A DNA stretch of 64,000 nt from Barnesiella propionica (GTDB lineage Bacteria > Bacteroidota > Bacteroidia > Bacteroidales > Barnesiellaceae). This document shows, piece after piece, positions 8,800 through 18,319 of the stretch. The first letter of the stretch is position 1; each line of letters starts with the position of its first letter. Both the position numbers and the translations under genes were made by a program. The notes beneath the pieces were generated by a model that ran no database searches, was not told the DNA's origin, and saw only the letters and a list, made by a program, of their open reading frames with translations. Location: positions 62,001 through 126,000 of the forward strand of contig NZ_JAOQJK010000006.1 in the NCBI RefSeq assembly GCF_025567045.1, given 5' to 3'.

Positions 8800-10353
8800 T
8801 TATTTTTGTTCAGTTCCTTTTTTTATTTGTTTCAACATAATACCCACTTCGGCAATCAAAAGTATGGTAAAAAGCGCGGCGAACATCCAGAAAGTAGTCT
8901 GTACCGAACTTACCTCCAGTTTGGAAATAGCCGCATAGGTAGGCATAATATCCTGTATCACCCACGGCTGGCGTCCCATCTCGGCCACGATCCAACCCGA
9001 TTCGAGACAGATATATCCCAACGGGATCGTGAGAACGCATATCCACAGGAACCACGGCATTTGTGATATTTTTTTCTTATGTTCGAGTACTAATACCAAT
9101 ATGAAGAACAAGATAAAATATACACCGAGAATAATCATGATATGGAAGGAGTAAAATACGAACGGTACGGAAGGAATAAACTGCTCTACCGAGTCGAGAT
9201 ATCCATACCCGAAATTCTCATAATTGGCATTAATCACCTGATGAGCAGAATCCATGGCAGCTTTATCATTCTTCTGCTGTGCTTTTTTATAGGCATCCAA
9301 GGCTTTAATAGCCTCTTTTCCACTGGCCTGTCTTTCGGCAAAAGAAAGCGCTGTAATTTCTTCACCAGCCAGATTCTTGTCCTTGAATCCTCCCTCAATA
9401 ATATTATTGATACCGGGAACAAAACCATTCAACTCACGTGTAGCCAGAAAAGACAACAGCTTCGGGATAGGAATAGCGAAAAGGAATTCTTTCTCATCAT
9501 TATCATATTTCTTATCCGGGTTAAGAATACCGAACGCAATAAGCTCCTGCCCGTCTTTGCCATGATATACCCCTTCCATCGCCGCCAGTTTCATAGGTTG
9601 TTTTTCTGCGACCTGATAAGCCGAACCGTCACCAGTATAAGCTGTAATAAGAATTCCGGCAAGACCCACCCAGGCACCTACCTTTATACTTTGTAAAGCC
9701 AGCCAGTTCTCCCGTTTTTTTATCAGGTACCAGGCACTGATACCTACTACAAAAACACCGCCTAACACCCATCCGGCAGATACGGCATGAAAAAACTTAT
9801 TCAGAGCGACAGGCGAAGCAACGAGCGCCCAGAAATTATCCATCACGTTACTTACCCTGCCAGGATCGAATTTCATCCCTACCGGATATTGCATCCAGGC
9901 ATTAGCCACCAATATCCACAAAGCAGAAATAGAAGCGCCTGCTGCTGTAAGCCACGTAGCTGCCAGATGAAAACCCTTACTCACTTTATTCCATCCGAAA
10001 AACATGACAGCAATAAAAGTGGACTCCATAAAAAAAGCCATAATACCTTCGATAGCCAACGGTGCTCCGAATATGTCCCCGACAAACCAACTGTAATTGG
10101 ACCAGTTGGTTCCAAACTGGAATTCCAGAATAATACCGGTAGCAATACCTATAGCAAAATTTACACCGAAAAGTGTCATCCAGAATTTGGTAATCGTTTT
10201 CCACCGTTCGTCACCTGTCCGGTAATAAATAGTCTCCATTACTCCTACAATTACTGCCAGCCCTAAAGTCAGAGGCACAAACAGCCAGTGATAAATAGCG
10301 GTTAACGCAAATTGCGCACGCGACCAATCCACAAGAGAAACTAAGTCATTCAT
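8800..10353 (-). CDS. cydA: Cytochrome bd ubiquinol oxidase subunit I
   Basis: Haem-bearing catalytic subunit of cytochrome bd. The 517-residue chain starts with the conserved DWSRAQFALTAIYHWLFVPLTLG stretch in which the His ligand of a b-type haem lies. FQFGTNWSNYSWFVGDIFGAPLAIEG and the Q-loop quinol-binding region (about residues 240-330) follow, and near the end EMGRQPWV is the family GRQPW motif. Nine or so membrane helices are visible. Second gene of the DUF4492-cydA-cydB operon, 23 bases after the small upstream gene. Confidence 0.97.
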   Translation of the reverse strand: MNDLVSLVDWSRAQFALTAIYHWLFVPLTLGLAVIVGVMETIYYRTGDERWKTITKFWMTLFGVNFAIGIATGIILEFQFGTNWSNYSWFVGDIFGAPLAIEGIMAFFMESTFIAVMFFGWNKVSKGFHLAATWLTAAGASISALWILVANAWMQYPVGMKFDPGRVSNVMDNFWALVASPVALNKFFHAVSAGWVLGGVFVVGISAWYLIKKRENWLALQSIKVGAWVGLAGILITAYTGDGSAYQVAEKQPMKLAAMEGVYHGKDGQELIAFGILNPDKKYDNDEKEFLFAIPIPKLLSFLATRELNGFVPGINNIIEGGFKDKNLAGEEITALSFAERQASGKEAIKALDAYKKAQQKNDKAAMDSAHQVINANYENFGYGYLDSVEQFIPSVPFVFYSFHIMIILGVYFILFFILVLVLEHKKKISQMPWFLWICVLTIPLGYICLESGWIVAEMGRQPWVIQDIMPTYAAISKLEVSSVQTTFWMFAALFTILLIAEVGIMLKQIKKGTEQK

Positions 10354-10376
10354 AATTTTAGTTTTATTTTAAGATT

Positions 10377-10643
10377 TTATTCGTTCTGTGTTTCCGAAAC
10401 AGGCGCTGTTAATTGTTCCATCACATAAGATGCCTTAGCCTCATCCGAATCATATCGGGAATTCAGAAAATTCGGGAAAAAAAACAACCTGAGGATAAAA
10501 AACATAATAAACAATTTAATGAATATAATCGCCCACAATGTCTTTCCTAACGTCATATTCCTGAAGCCTTCGGCATAAAAACGGTATATACGTACAAATA
10601 TATTTTCAGAAGGAACAGTCATCATTTTAACTTCTTTATTCAT
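10377..10643 (-). CDS. DUF4492 small membrane protein upstream of cydA
   Basis: An 88-residue protein with one membrane helix (about residues 33-54, LWAIIFIKLFIMFFILRLFFF), family DUF4492, which in Bacteroidota sits next to cydA and is probably an assembly or accessory subunit of cytochrome bd; that role is inferred from position. The -7 box TACATTTG (10652-10659) puts the transcript start only a few bases from the ATG at 10643, so translation may begin at the internal Met codons at 10625 or 10622 (MMTVPSENIFVR), giving a more usual leader. A chain starting there would have 82 or 81 residues. Confidence 0.8.
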   Translation of the reverse strand: MNKEVKMMTVPSENIFVRIYRFYAEGFRNMTLGKTLWAIIFIKLFIMFFILRLFFFPNFLNSRYDSDEAKASYVMEQLTAPVSETQNE

Positions 10644-10651
10644 GGTTTTTA

Positions 10652-10659
10652 CAAATGTA
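10652..10659 (-). promoter_or_regulatory. -7 box of the cytochrome bd operon
   Basis: TACATTTG on the minus strand matches TAnnTTTG. It lies nine bases from the first ATG of the operon, implying a nearly leaderless transcript or an internal start. Confidence 0.5.
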
Positions 10660-10709
10660 TCTTTTTTTTTAATATCCGGTGCATTTTTATTTCATTTTTT
10701 GTAAAGATT

Positions 10710-11468
10710 TCAGAACCGGAATAAAATCACATATAAAGCCGATACAATTAACAGGCCCAACAATATTTTCCTAATCAAAGCAGGAGACCAGGAAGATACG
10801 AACCTGACTCCCAGCCATCCTCCCAGAATACCTCCTAATCCCATTACACCACCGTACAGCCAGTCTATCTGATGATAATACCAAAAGATGACCATCGTAA
10901 AAGGTGTAATAATCATATTTAAAAACATTTTCACAGCATCGCTCGAAATCATATCATTACCTGCTCTCAACACGAGCAAAGCCATCACAAGCCATGTAAA
11001 GCCCGCCTGAATGAATCCTCCGTAAAAACCGGCCAGTAAAAAAAGGATCCAGTTCACCGTACCTAACCTCATATCGTTTTTCAACTTTTTCGTACGTAAC
11101 CATGCATCAGGTTTCCACCACATCACTCCTATCATAAACAGTATAATGATAAGCAGTACAATGTTCATCAAAAGTTCGGTAAGGCATACCGCCGCAACCA
11201 GTGAACCTACTATCGCCCCCAGAACCACCGGAGCAATAAGTTTGCTGCCCTCTCTTACAGGCATTTCTTTCCTTTTCCTGAAAGATACCATAGCCGTCAC
11301 ATCCTGCAAAAATATAGAAAGACGGTTCGTACCGTTAGCCGTACCTGCCGGCAAGCCCATCGCCAGCAATACAGGAAGAGCGAACAGAGAACCGCCCCCT
11401 CCTACCACATTCACGATACCGCATATAGCGCCTCCGGCAACCAGTAATATAAGAGAGAATATATCCAT
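10710..11468 (-). CDS. TauE/SafE family membrane permease
   Basis: A 252-residue membrane protein with seven or eight helices, of the TauE/SafE (sulfite exporter) family. The glycine-rich opening GGAICGIVNVVGGGGSLFALPVLL is the first family repeat and GFYGGFIQAGFTWLVMALLVL the second. Members move organosulfonates, sulfite or other anions; the substrate here is unknown. It is transcribed toward the cytochrome bd genes but separated from them by 66 bases that hold their own promoter. Confidence 0.88.
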   Translation of the reverse strand: MDIFSLILLVAGGAICGIVNVVGGGGSLFALPVLLAMGLPAGTANGTNRLSIFLQDVTAMVSFRKRKEMPVREGSKLIAPVVLGAIVGSLVAAVCLTELLMNIVLLIIILFMIGVMWWKPDAWLRTKKLKNDMRLGTVNWILFLLAGFYGGFIQAGFTWLVMALLVLRAGNDMISSDAVKMFLNMIITPFTMVIFWYYHQIDWLYGGVMGLGGILGGWLGVRFVSSWSPALIRKILLGLLIVSALYVILFRF

Positions 11469-11578
11469 ATTTCTTTAAATTTATTAGGAATAAAACGTCT
11501 ACTGTAAAAAGAATGTTCGTATAACATCGGATAAAAGAACATCAAAACAAGGTTATTTAAAAAATATTTTTTAAATAT

Positions 11579-11609
11579 TTTGTATATACATATTATTTAG
11601 TATATTTGC
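11579..11609 (+). promoter_or_regulatory. Strong Bacteroides-type promoter far upstream of the secreted-protein pair
   Basis: TTTG at 11579-11582, 18 bases, then TATATTTGC at 11601-11609: both elements fit the -33/-7 consensus. The first long gene starts at 12074, so the leader would be about 460 bases. Confidence 0.65.
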
Positions 11610-12073
11610 ATCTATATATGCTGTTATTATTTAAATAGTGCTGATATAAAAACAAATTCATCCTTATTTCTTATTTTATTTTTTATTAAAAAGTATCCAC
11701 CAAAATAAAAACAAACAATCGACACTAATTAAGAATTCAGGTGATATTAGCAGATTGAAATACATCAACCGATACGATACTTATTTTATACAAAAGGTAG
11801 CCGGATAAACAAAAGCTAACCTTTTACTTTACTACTTTAAACATGTAGAAACTAAACAAAAATCAAGAAACACTCAAGCATACCCCCCAAAAAGTACAAG
11901 CTTAATATTTATATTAAGCAAAAACAGACTTTATCAAATTACAAGCAGCAGACACAATTCCAAATATAACCTTATTCTATTATTACAAATGCCTTTTCAA
12001 TATACCAGAAATAAAACAAACAACTGATAAATAACCAATTAACTAACATTATAAACCTTTAAATGCTATCATT
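11610..12073 (+). other. Long AT-rich leader with two hairpins
   Basis: The stretch between the promoter and the gene at 12074 has no long reading frame. It holds a hairpin with arms near 11792-11801 and 11815-11825 followed by a T-rich stretch, which could stop transcription early, and an A/T dyad at 11900-11919. A six-codon mini-frame starts at 11619. Whether this is a regulatory leader or an independent small RNA is not decidable here. Confidence 0.35.
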
Positions 12074-12985
12074 ATGAAACGTAAATCCTTATTTTTCGCC
12101 TTATTACTTTGCAGCAGTCTTTCTTATGGGCAATCCGGTGCCTCTTATGTCAATATATATGACACACGTGATGAGATAAATACACCTGCTACCTTCTCCC
12201 AACAGCTTCACCTCGATTTTAAATCTCCTTTTAAAGATACTCCGGTAAATATATTCTCAACAACTATCACAATAGCACCCTGGCATGATGGTAGTGCCGA
12301 AGTCAACCAACTTAATGTTAGTAAAAAAGGAATATTTTATAGAGAAAGTAATCCCGGTTATACGGGCTGGGAAGCCTGGAAAAAAATTGCCATGTTCGAT
12401 GCAAGCGGAAATCTGCATATTGGAGATGAGAGCGGAATAGGAGAATACGGAAAAAAATTATACTTCGGAAGCAACACTTGTAATCTTGATGACGTATATA
12501 TGGCACGATATAATGTAGCCAAAGATGTTACGGAACTAAGAATCTCCATTGGGGATGACGAGGTGGATAAATTTGTAGTAGGGAATAAACACTGGAATAA
12601 ACCGGCAGAGTTCAATCCTTACTTCGTAGTAACGATGGACGGAAAAGTAGGTATCAACAGTCCTAACCCCACTTACGAACTGGAAGTTAACGGCAAAATC
12701 AAAACCCGGGAAATTCTGGTTACCGATACTGAATGGGCGGACTTCGTGTTCAAAAAAGACTATAAGTTGCGTTCATTGGACGAGGTAAAATCCCATATTG
12801 AAAAACATGCCTGCCTGCCCGAAATACCGACGGAAAGCGAAGTGAATGCCAACGGAGTGGATCTGGCTAAAATGAACGTGAAACTGTTACAAAAAGTAGA
12901 AGAGCTTACCCTATATATTATTCAGCAAGAGGAAAAAATGCGGGAACAGGAACAAAGGATTACGAAACTCGAAAATCAGAAATAG
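12074..12985 (+). CDS. Secreted tail-fibre-like protein with C-terminal coiled coil
   Basis: A 303-residue secreted protein with signal peptide (about 1-20, MKRKSLFFALLLCSSLSYGQ). The middle resembles the beta-rich shaft of phage tail-fibre-like proteins. A block ending VGINSPNPTYELEVNGKIK is followed by the conserved Bacteroidota segment WADFVFKKDYKLRSLDEV and LPEIPTESEV, then a coiled coil (about 270-303, EEKMREQEQRITKLENQ). Such proteins are common on Bacteroidota genomes and are not phage remnants here, as no phage gene is near. One base separates it from the next start, so the two are coupled. Confidence 0.65.
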   Translation: MKRKSLFFALLLCSSLSYGQSGASYVNIYDTRDEINTPATFSQQLHLDFKSPFKDTPVNIFSTTITIAPWHDGSAEVNQLNVSKKGIFYRESNPGYTGWEAWKKIAMFDASGNLHIGDESGIGEYGKKLYFGSNTCNLDDVYMARYNVAKDVTELRISIGDDEVDKFVVGNKHWNKPAEFNPYFVVTMDGKVGINSPNPTYELEVNGKIKTREILVTDTEWADFVFKKDYKLRSLDEVKSHIEKHACLPEIPTESEVNANGVDLAKMNVKLLQKVEELTLYIIQQEEKMREQEQRITKLENQK

Positions 12986-12986
12986 C

Positions 12987-14252
12987 ATGAAAAAATATAT
13001 AATATTTTTGATTTTACAATCATTTTTTTTCATTGGATATTCCTGGAACGCAATAAGTATGACAGGAGAGTATCAAATTTGCCCTGACCAAAACCATCAG
13101 ATGATTAATCCATATACCGGGATCCTAGGAGCAGTAAACAGTTATGACCGAATAGAATGGGAAATTACAAACGGTTATTTTGATTATTATTTAGGACCAA
13201 CAAAACGAACTGTATATGTAAAAGATGGAGCGATTGCTCTACATGCAGATATTGTTTGGGAAGATATTGCTAAAATGGGAAAAGTATCTTTTAAGAATCT
13301 AAGCAATCCCTATGTCTGTTATGGTTTTGCTGATGTTGAAATATTAAGTGTAAAAAATACAGCTGTCGATGAAATTAAGATAGATGGAACTGTAATAAAA
13401 TCCGGAACGATAACTATTCCCAAAGGGGAAAAAGGGACGCTACAAGTAGCTACCTATTTAATATATCCGGCATGTAAAGGAAATAGTGGCAAACGTGTTG
13501 AAGAATTCCGCTGGAGTACTCCGGCTTCCTGGGGAGGTAAAACATTTGAAACATATGGTGGTCAAATATCTATAAACTATAACGAAACTTCGGGGGATGG
13601 AGAAAAAATCACAGTTACCCCTAAAGGATGTAACGGAACATACGGAAAAGCTACCAGTATTACCATAAAACGCACGGGAGAATATCCAAAACCGGAGCCA
13701 GAGCCTGAACCGGAACCTGATCCGGAACCCTCAGGGCCTAGAGTCATACAAAATGTAGAAATTCCGGATAAAAAAGGTGGGAAATTTAGCGGAGACAGCC
13801 TTATTTTAAAAGAAGTATATGCATACCCTGGAGGTGGCACTACTTTTCACGGGAATTATTGGATACGAATATTACCAACTCTCTATGCGTTCAAAGGAAG
13901 TGAACTGCACTTTACAACAGGTAATAAGACAAAAAACCTGATAAAAGCCAACACTAAAGAAATTTTCACAGAAGCAGCACAAGAGCATATTTCAGGATTT
14001 TCACAGAATTACCCGAATCCCTGCTGGGGAAGTACAAAAATCGATTATTATCTGCCCGAAAATATCCGCAATGCGGTTCTTTATGTCGTATCTTCTACGG
14101 GGGAAACTGTCAGGAACTTATCTCTATATGAACGGGATAGCGGAACGCTGAACCTTGACATTTCCGGCCTGTCACCAGGTTTTTATCTGTATTATATCGT
14201 GGCGGACGGACAGATGATAGGAAGTAAACGCATGATCGTAACAAACCGATAA
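12987..14252 (+). CDS. Secreted protein with T9SS type A sorting domain
   Basis: A 421-residue protein with signal peptide (MKKYIIFLILQSFFFIGYSW) and no recognised enzyme domain. The first 230 residues are beta-rich with an Ig-like feel (DRIEWEITNGYF, WSTPASWGGKTF). A linker of Pro-Glu repeats (about 232-250) follows. The last 80 residues are a T9SS type A sorting domain: YPNPCWGSTKIDYYLP opens it, LSPGFYLYYIVADG is the typical turn and SKRMIVTNR the end. It should be exported by the type IX system to the surface. Translationally coupled to the preceding gene; a strong terminator follows. Confidence 0.7.
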   Translation: MKKYIIFLILQSFFFIGYSWNAISMTGEYQICPDQNHQMINPYTGILGAVNSYDRIEWEITNGYFDYYLGPTKRTVYVKDGAIALHADIVWEDIAKMGKVSFKNLSNPYVCYGFADVEILSVKNTAVDEIKIDGTVIKSGTITIPKGEKGTLQVATYLIYPACKGNSGKRVEEFRWSTPASWGGKTFETYGGQISINYNETSGDGEKITVTPKGCNGTYGKATSITIKRTGEYPKPEPEPEPEPDPEPSGPRVIQNVEIPDKKGGKFSGDSLILKEVYAYPGGGTTFHGNYWIRILPTLYAFKGSELHFTTGNKTKNLIKANTKEIFTEAAQEHISGFSQNYPNPCWGSTKIDYYLPENIRNAVLYVVSSTGETVRNLSLYERDSGTLNLDISGLSPGFYLYYIVADGQMIGSKRMIVTNR

Positions 14253-14280
14253 ATGGATTTTCATTTCTTATAATATAAAG

Positions 14281-14312
14281 AAGAAGCCGTACTTTTATAC
14301 GGCTTCTTCTTT
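14281..14312 (+). terminator. Rho-independent terminator
   Basis: Eleven-base arms (14281-14291 and 14298-14308) followed by T-rich sequence, 28 bases beyond the stop codon of the T9SS-sorted protein. Confidence 0.8.
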
Positions 14313-14334
14313 TAAAACTAATACGAACTAAATC

Positions 14335-14439
14335 TCAGGCGAACTTCATTTTTTTCCACAAACGCTCGCACTGCATCTCAATATTATACCCCACCATAGC
14401 TCCTAAAATAAAATCTTCCTCAAGGGTAAATTTATGCAT
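14335..14439 (-). pseudogene. Small minus-strand frame, probable gene remnant
   Basis: A 34-codon frame with an ATG start (MHKFTLEEDFILGAM, ending LWKKMKFA). It is followed upstream on the same strand (14447-14660) by short frames broken by stops, including one reading MGTTDALPRLIAKETD. The codon pattern looks protein-like but is interrupted, so this is best read as decayed coding sequence of unknown origin. The rest of 14440-14800 shows nothing else. Confidence 0.3.
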
Positions 14440-14804
14440 AAGCCTGTCAATTAATCATACCAATCATCCTGTAATTCCCCGCTTCACCAAGTAGAGGAAC
14501 CCAAAATAGAACATCAAATCCGCCAACCTGCAACGCGTTTATTCCGGCGGCATCATCTAATCGGCTGCAAGAACGTCCGTTTCTTTTGCAATCAATCTTG
14601 GCAACGCATCTGTAGTTCCCATAGAACACCTGTAAAACACACCTTTTTTCTTTTCCACAACATTCGATCTTTTTTAGAGTAAAAATAAAAAAAGGAACCT
14701 TGCTCCGAAATGCCTGAAATTAGGGAATTATACACCGCCCTCTCATTAAAATAAAGTATAAATAAGCTTGTATGAATCGATTAACGAAATATTTCTGTAT
14801 TTAA

Positions 14805-14837
14805 TTTGTTTACTTTAAGAGAAATAAATATCTTTGC
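14805..14837 (+). promoter_or_regulatory. Promoter of the first cobalamin-riboswitch operon
   Basis: TTTG at 14805-14808, 20 bases, TATCTTTGC at 14829-14837; both match the Bacteroides consensus, and the riboswitch begins immediately after. Confidence 0.75.
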
Positions 14838-14838
14838 A

Positions 14839-15100
14839 GCGCATTGGTTTCAGATACCTGTACAGGTATGGAATTAAAAGGGAATCCCGTGAAAATCGGG
14901 AACAGTCCCGCTGCTGTAAGCTCTGCAAATGAAAACGGCAATCACTCTTATGCCACTGATATGACAATCGGGAAGGCGCCGTTGACAGGAGTAAGTCAGA
15001 AGACCTGCCATGCGAATTATAAAAACATCGGCTTTCGGGGGTTAAAGCTTGAAGATAGATACTTGCCACGCAATGCGTCTGTTCCATAAAGCCTTTTTTA
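14839..15100 (+). ncRNA. Cobalamin riboswitch 1 with expression platform
   Basis: AdoCbl-type aptamer. The core has AAAAGGGAA, CAGTCCCGCTGCTGTAAG, TGCCACTGAT, ATCGGGAAGG and the B12 box AGTCAGAAGACCTGCC ending at 15009. P1 can form between 14840-14848 and 15007-15014. A hairpin with arms GCTTT/AAAGC (15031-15049) follows and is conserved in all three riboswitches here. Downstream, AAAGCC at 15088-15093 plus six Ts could pair with the GGCTTT of that hairpin to form a terminator, and 15071-15078 can compete for the P1 strand. It precedes the receptor gene, so high cobalamin should repress uptake. Confidence 0.92.
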
Positions 15101-15137
15101 TGTATTGCTGCCGGATGCTGAAAGTAAAAAGGTTTTC

Positions 15138-17168
15138 ATGCGACGAACAAGATCACATATCCTATTGCTACTGACAGGAATCTTTTCGGGTTCCGGACTA
15201 TTTTCGTTATATGCTGCCCGTCCCGCCTCCCGGCTCGACTCTATACAACACATCAAAGAAGTTGTCGTAACCGGAAAACCGACCGTAAACGAGATCATAC
15301 CCTCTCAAAAACTCGAAGGGAAAGCACTGGAAAAGCTGAACAGTTTTTCCGTTGCAGATGCCCTCCGTTATTTTTCAGGGATACAGATCAAAGATTACGG
15401 TGGAATAGGCGGACTGAAAACAGTCAATATCCGTAGCATGGGAACCAACCATATGGGGGTGTTTTATGACGGCATACAGTTGGGAAATGCACAGAACGGA
15501 CAAATAGACCTGGGAAAATTCTCATTGGATAATATGGAAGAAATTTCCCTTTATAACGGACAGAAAAGTGAAATTTTCCAGCCGGCCAAGGACTATGGCT
15601 CCTCCGGTTCCATTTATCTGAAAACCCGAAAACCCCGCTTTAATAAAGATGAAAAATATCACATCAGGGCGGCATTCAAAACCGGTTCGTTCGGTTTGGT
15701 CAATCCGTCCGTATTGTGGGAACAAAAAATATCCCGGAATGTAAGTTCGTCCCTGAATGCAGAGTTCATTAATGCGAACGGACGGTATAAATTCCGTTAT
15801 AAACGAAAACAACTGAACGGAGACATCGCTTACGATACGACTGCTATCCGGCATAACGGCGATGTATGCGCATTCAGGGCCGAGGGAGGATTCAACGGAA
15901 TAATGAACCGGGGGAACTGGAACGTCAAAGCTTATTTCTATGACTCCGAACGAGGTATTCCGGGGGCTATAGTCAACAATGTATTCAGGCATGGCGAGCG
16001 TCAATGGGACCGGAATTTCTTTGCTCAGGGATCCTTCCAATACGACATTTGTTCTTTTTACAAATTGCAGATAAACACCAAATTTGCCGATGACTTTACT
16101 CATTACCTCAGAGATGACGAGAAAGAGCTTTATGTCAACAACAAATACTGGCAACAAGAATACTATCTGTCCGTTGCGAATCTGTTCAACCTGTTTTCCT
16201 GGTGGGATGTTTCCGTTTCGGCCGATTATCAGTGGAATAAACTGGATGCCAATCTGAAAGATTTTGCTTATCCCAAAAGACATACCGGGCTTGTCGCTGT
16301 CGCCACTGCCTTCCAGTGGGAACATTTCAAGACGCAGGCAAGCGTTCTGGGAACTTTCATTCACGAGAATGTCATAAAGAAAAAAGAATCTGCCGCCTCA
16401 CCCGACAAGCAAGAATTCACTCCCGCCGTTTTTGCCTCTTATAAACCTTTTAAATCGAAAAACCTCTATTTAAGAGCCTTTTACAAAAGGATATTCAGAA
16501 TGCCGACTTTCAATGACTTGTATTATACCGACATCGGAAATAAATACCTGAAACCCGAATTTACTGAACAATACAACGTGGGGGCCGTATATAATAAAAT
16601 GTTCAACCATAACTTCTTTAAATATTTCAACATACAAGCCGACGGTTACTATAACAAAGTTACCAACAAGATCATCGCCTATCCTACGGGACAACAATTC
16701 CGCTGGACCATGTTGAACCTCGGCGAAGTAAGGATTATAGGCGTAGATGTCGCCGCCCAGTTGTCGTGCCAATTAAATAACGTGGGTATCCATGCCAGAC
16801 TGAATTATACCTGGCAAAAGGCTCAGGATTATACCGACCCGACAGACTACTATTACAAACATCAGATTCCTTATATACCCTGGCACAGCGGTTCTGCCAT
16901 CGTATCGCTCGAATATGGAAAATGGAATCTGAACTATAGCTTTATCTATACCGGAGAACGTTACCGTCAACAGATGAACAGTGTAGATAATTACGAACAG
17001 CCCTGGTACACAAGCGACCTCGCATTATCCCGGGATATTCCCGTATACAAGGTAAATATGAATGTAACGGCGGAAGTAAACAATATCTTTAACCAGTATT
17101 ATGACGTAGTCGCCAACTTTCCCATGCCGGGTATTAATTATAAATTAATCTTGCGTATAACGATATGA
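15138..17168 (+). CDS. btuB: TonB-dependent cobalamin receptor, BtuB-like
   Basis: Outer-membrane TonB-dependent transporter of 676 residues from the ATG at 15138. A TTG at 15105 would extend it into the riboswitch's expression platform and is less likely. After a signal peptide come a TonB-box-like stretch (IKEVVVTGKP) and the plug domain (about residues 45-165, with SVADALRYFSGIQIKDYGG and NIRSMGTNHMGVFYDG). The 22-strand barrel follows and ends in a terminal aromatic/hydrophobic strand (NYKLILRITI). Substrate assignment as cobalamin rests on the riboswitch directly upstream and the BtuG-like gene that overlaps it by four bases. Confidence 0.9.
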   Translation: MRRTRSHILLLLTGIFSGSGLFSLYAARPASRLDSIQHIKEVVVTGKPTVNEIIPSQKLEGKALEKLNSFSVADALRYFSGIQIKDYGGIGGLKTVNIRSMGTNHMGVFYDGIQLGNAQNGQIDLGKFSLDNMEEISLYNGQKSEIFQPAKDYGSSGSIYLKTRKPRFNKDEKYHIRAAFKTGSFGLVNPSVLWEQKISRNVSSSLNAEFINANGRYKFRYKRKQLNGDIAYDTTAIRHNGDVCAFRAEGGFNGIMNRGNWNVKAYFYDSERGIPGAIVNNVFRHGERQWDRNFFAQGSFQYDICSFYKLQINTKFADDFTHYLRDDEKELYVNNKYWQQEYYLSVANLFNLFSWWDVSVSADYQWNKLDANLKDFAYPKRHTGLVAVATAFQWEHFKTQASVLGTFIHENVIKKKESAASPDKQEFTPAVFASYKPFKSKNLYLRAFYKRIFRMPTFNDLYYTDIGNKYLKPEFTEQYNVGAVYNKMFNHNFFKYFNIQADGYYNKVTNKIIAYPTGQQFRWTMLNLGEVRIIGVDVAAQLSCQLNNVGIHARLNYTWQKAQDYTDPTDYYYKHQIPYIPWHSGSAIVSLEYGKWNLNYSFIYTGERYRQQMNSVDNYEQPWYTSDLALSRDIPVYKVNMNVTAEVNNIFNQYYDVVANFPMPGINYKLILRITI

Positions 17169-18319
17169 GCAAAAACTATTACATATTATATTTCGTAGGA
17201 ATATTAAGTGTCCTCTTTACATCGTGCCGGGAGGACGACGTACTGGTATATTCGGAATCACACAAAATAAGCATTCCGCAATTTACAGACATAGACGGTT
17301 TTTATTTATTGAATGAAGGCAATATGGGATCGAACAAATCCACACTGGATTATTTCGATGAAAAGACTGGAATCTACCACAAAAATATATATGCAGAAAC
17401 AAATCCTACTGTGGTAAAAGAACTGGGAGATGTAGGTAACGACCTGAAAATTTACGGAAGCAAACTCTATGCGGTCATTAACTGTTCCCACAAAGTGGAA
17501 GTAATGGAAGCCGCAACGGCCAAAAGAATAAAACAGATAGAAATACCGAACTGCCGTTATATCGTTTTCGACAAGGAATACGCCTATGTCAGTTCCTATG
17601 TAAGTCCCGTACAAATAGATCCGAACGCACCGTTAGGCGCCGTTTTTAAAGTAGATACGACTACACTGGAAGTTGTGGACGAGGTCACGGTAGGTTACCA
17701 GCCGGAAGAAATGGAAATCAGATTCGGAAAATTATATGTGGCAAATTCCGGAGGATACAGGGTTCCCAATTATGATAACACGATATCTGTCATCGACCTG
17801 GAAACTTTCACGGAGATCAAAAAAATAGAAGTGGCCATTAATCTGCACCGGATAAAAGGAGATAAATACGGTATGCTATACACCAGTTCCAGAGGCGACT
17901 ACTATCATAAATCATCCAAACTCTACATCATAGATTGTTATAAAGACCAACTGGTCGATTCGCTGGATATAGCGGTAAGCAACATGTGCATAGACGGCGA
18001 TTCCGCCTATGTGTACAGTACCGAATGGAATTACACGGCAGGAGATAATACCGTTACTTACGGTATCATAGACCTGAAAAAAAGAGAGGTCGTCAGCCGT
18101 AATTTCATAAAGGACGGTACTGATAAAAAAATCAAGATACCTTACGGAATCGCTATCCACCCTATTACAAAGGATATTTATGTAACGGATGCAAAAAACT
18201 ATGTCTCTCCGGGAACATTATATTGTTTCAGTAAAGAAGGTATATTGAAATGGAAAACAATGACCGGTGACATACCGGCCCACTTCGCATTCAAAGGAAA
18301 ATTAAAAAATGAAAATTAG
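17165..18319 (+). CDS. btuG: Surface cobalamin-binding lipoprotein, BtuG-like beta propeller
   Basis: A 384-residue lipoprotein: signal peptide ending in FTSC followed by acidic residues (REDDVL), a Bacteroidota lipoprotein export type signal. The rest is a YncE/DUF5074-like seven-bladed propeller (DGFYLLNEGNMGSNKSTLDYF, VGNDLKIYGSKLYAVINCSHKVEV, VGYQPEEMEIRFGKLYVANSGGY). In Bacteroides thetaiotaomicron the equivalent BtuG caps BtuB and binds cobalamin extremely tightly; the same role is inferred here from the fold and from the ATGA overlap with the btuB-like gene. Confidence 0.85.
   Translation: MSKNYYILYFVGILSVLFTSCREDDVLVYSESHKISIPQFTDIDGFYLLNEGNMGSNKSTLDYFDEKTGIYHKNIYAETNPTVVKELGDVGNDLKIYGSKLYAVINCSHKVEVMEAATAKRIKQIEIPNCRYIVFDKEYAYVSSYVSPVQIDPNAPLGAVFKVDTTTLEVVDEVTVGYQPEEMEIRFGKLYVANSGGYRVPNYDNTISVIDLETFTEIKKIEVAINLHRIKGDKYGMLYTSSRGDYYHKSSKLYIIDCYKDQLVDSLDIAVSNMCIDGDSAYVYSTEWNYTAGDNTVTYGIIDLKKREVVSRNFIKDGTDKKIKIPYGIAIHPITKDIYVTDAKNYVSPGTLYCFSKEGILKWKTMTGDIPAHFAFKGKLKNEN

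Noticed and set aside
12074..12985. Prophage tail-fibre gene
   Set aside because: It has a signal peptide and no phage genes around it; this protein type is common on Bacteroidota chromosomes.
14844..15089. Open frame over the first cobalamin riboswitch
   Set aside because: The sequence is fully explained by the aptamer; the same false frame appears over the other two riboswitches (19596-19844 and 26693-27097).
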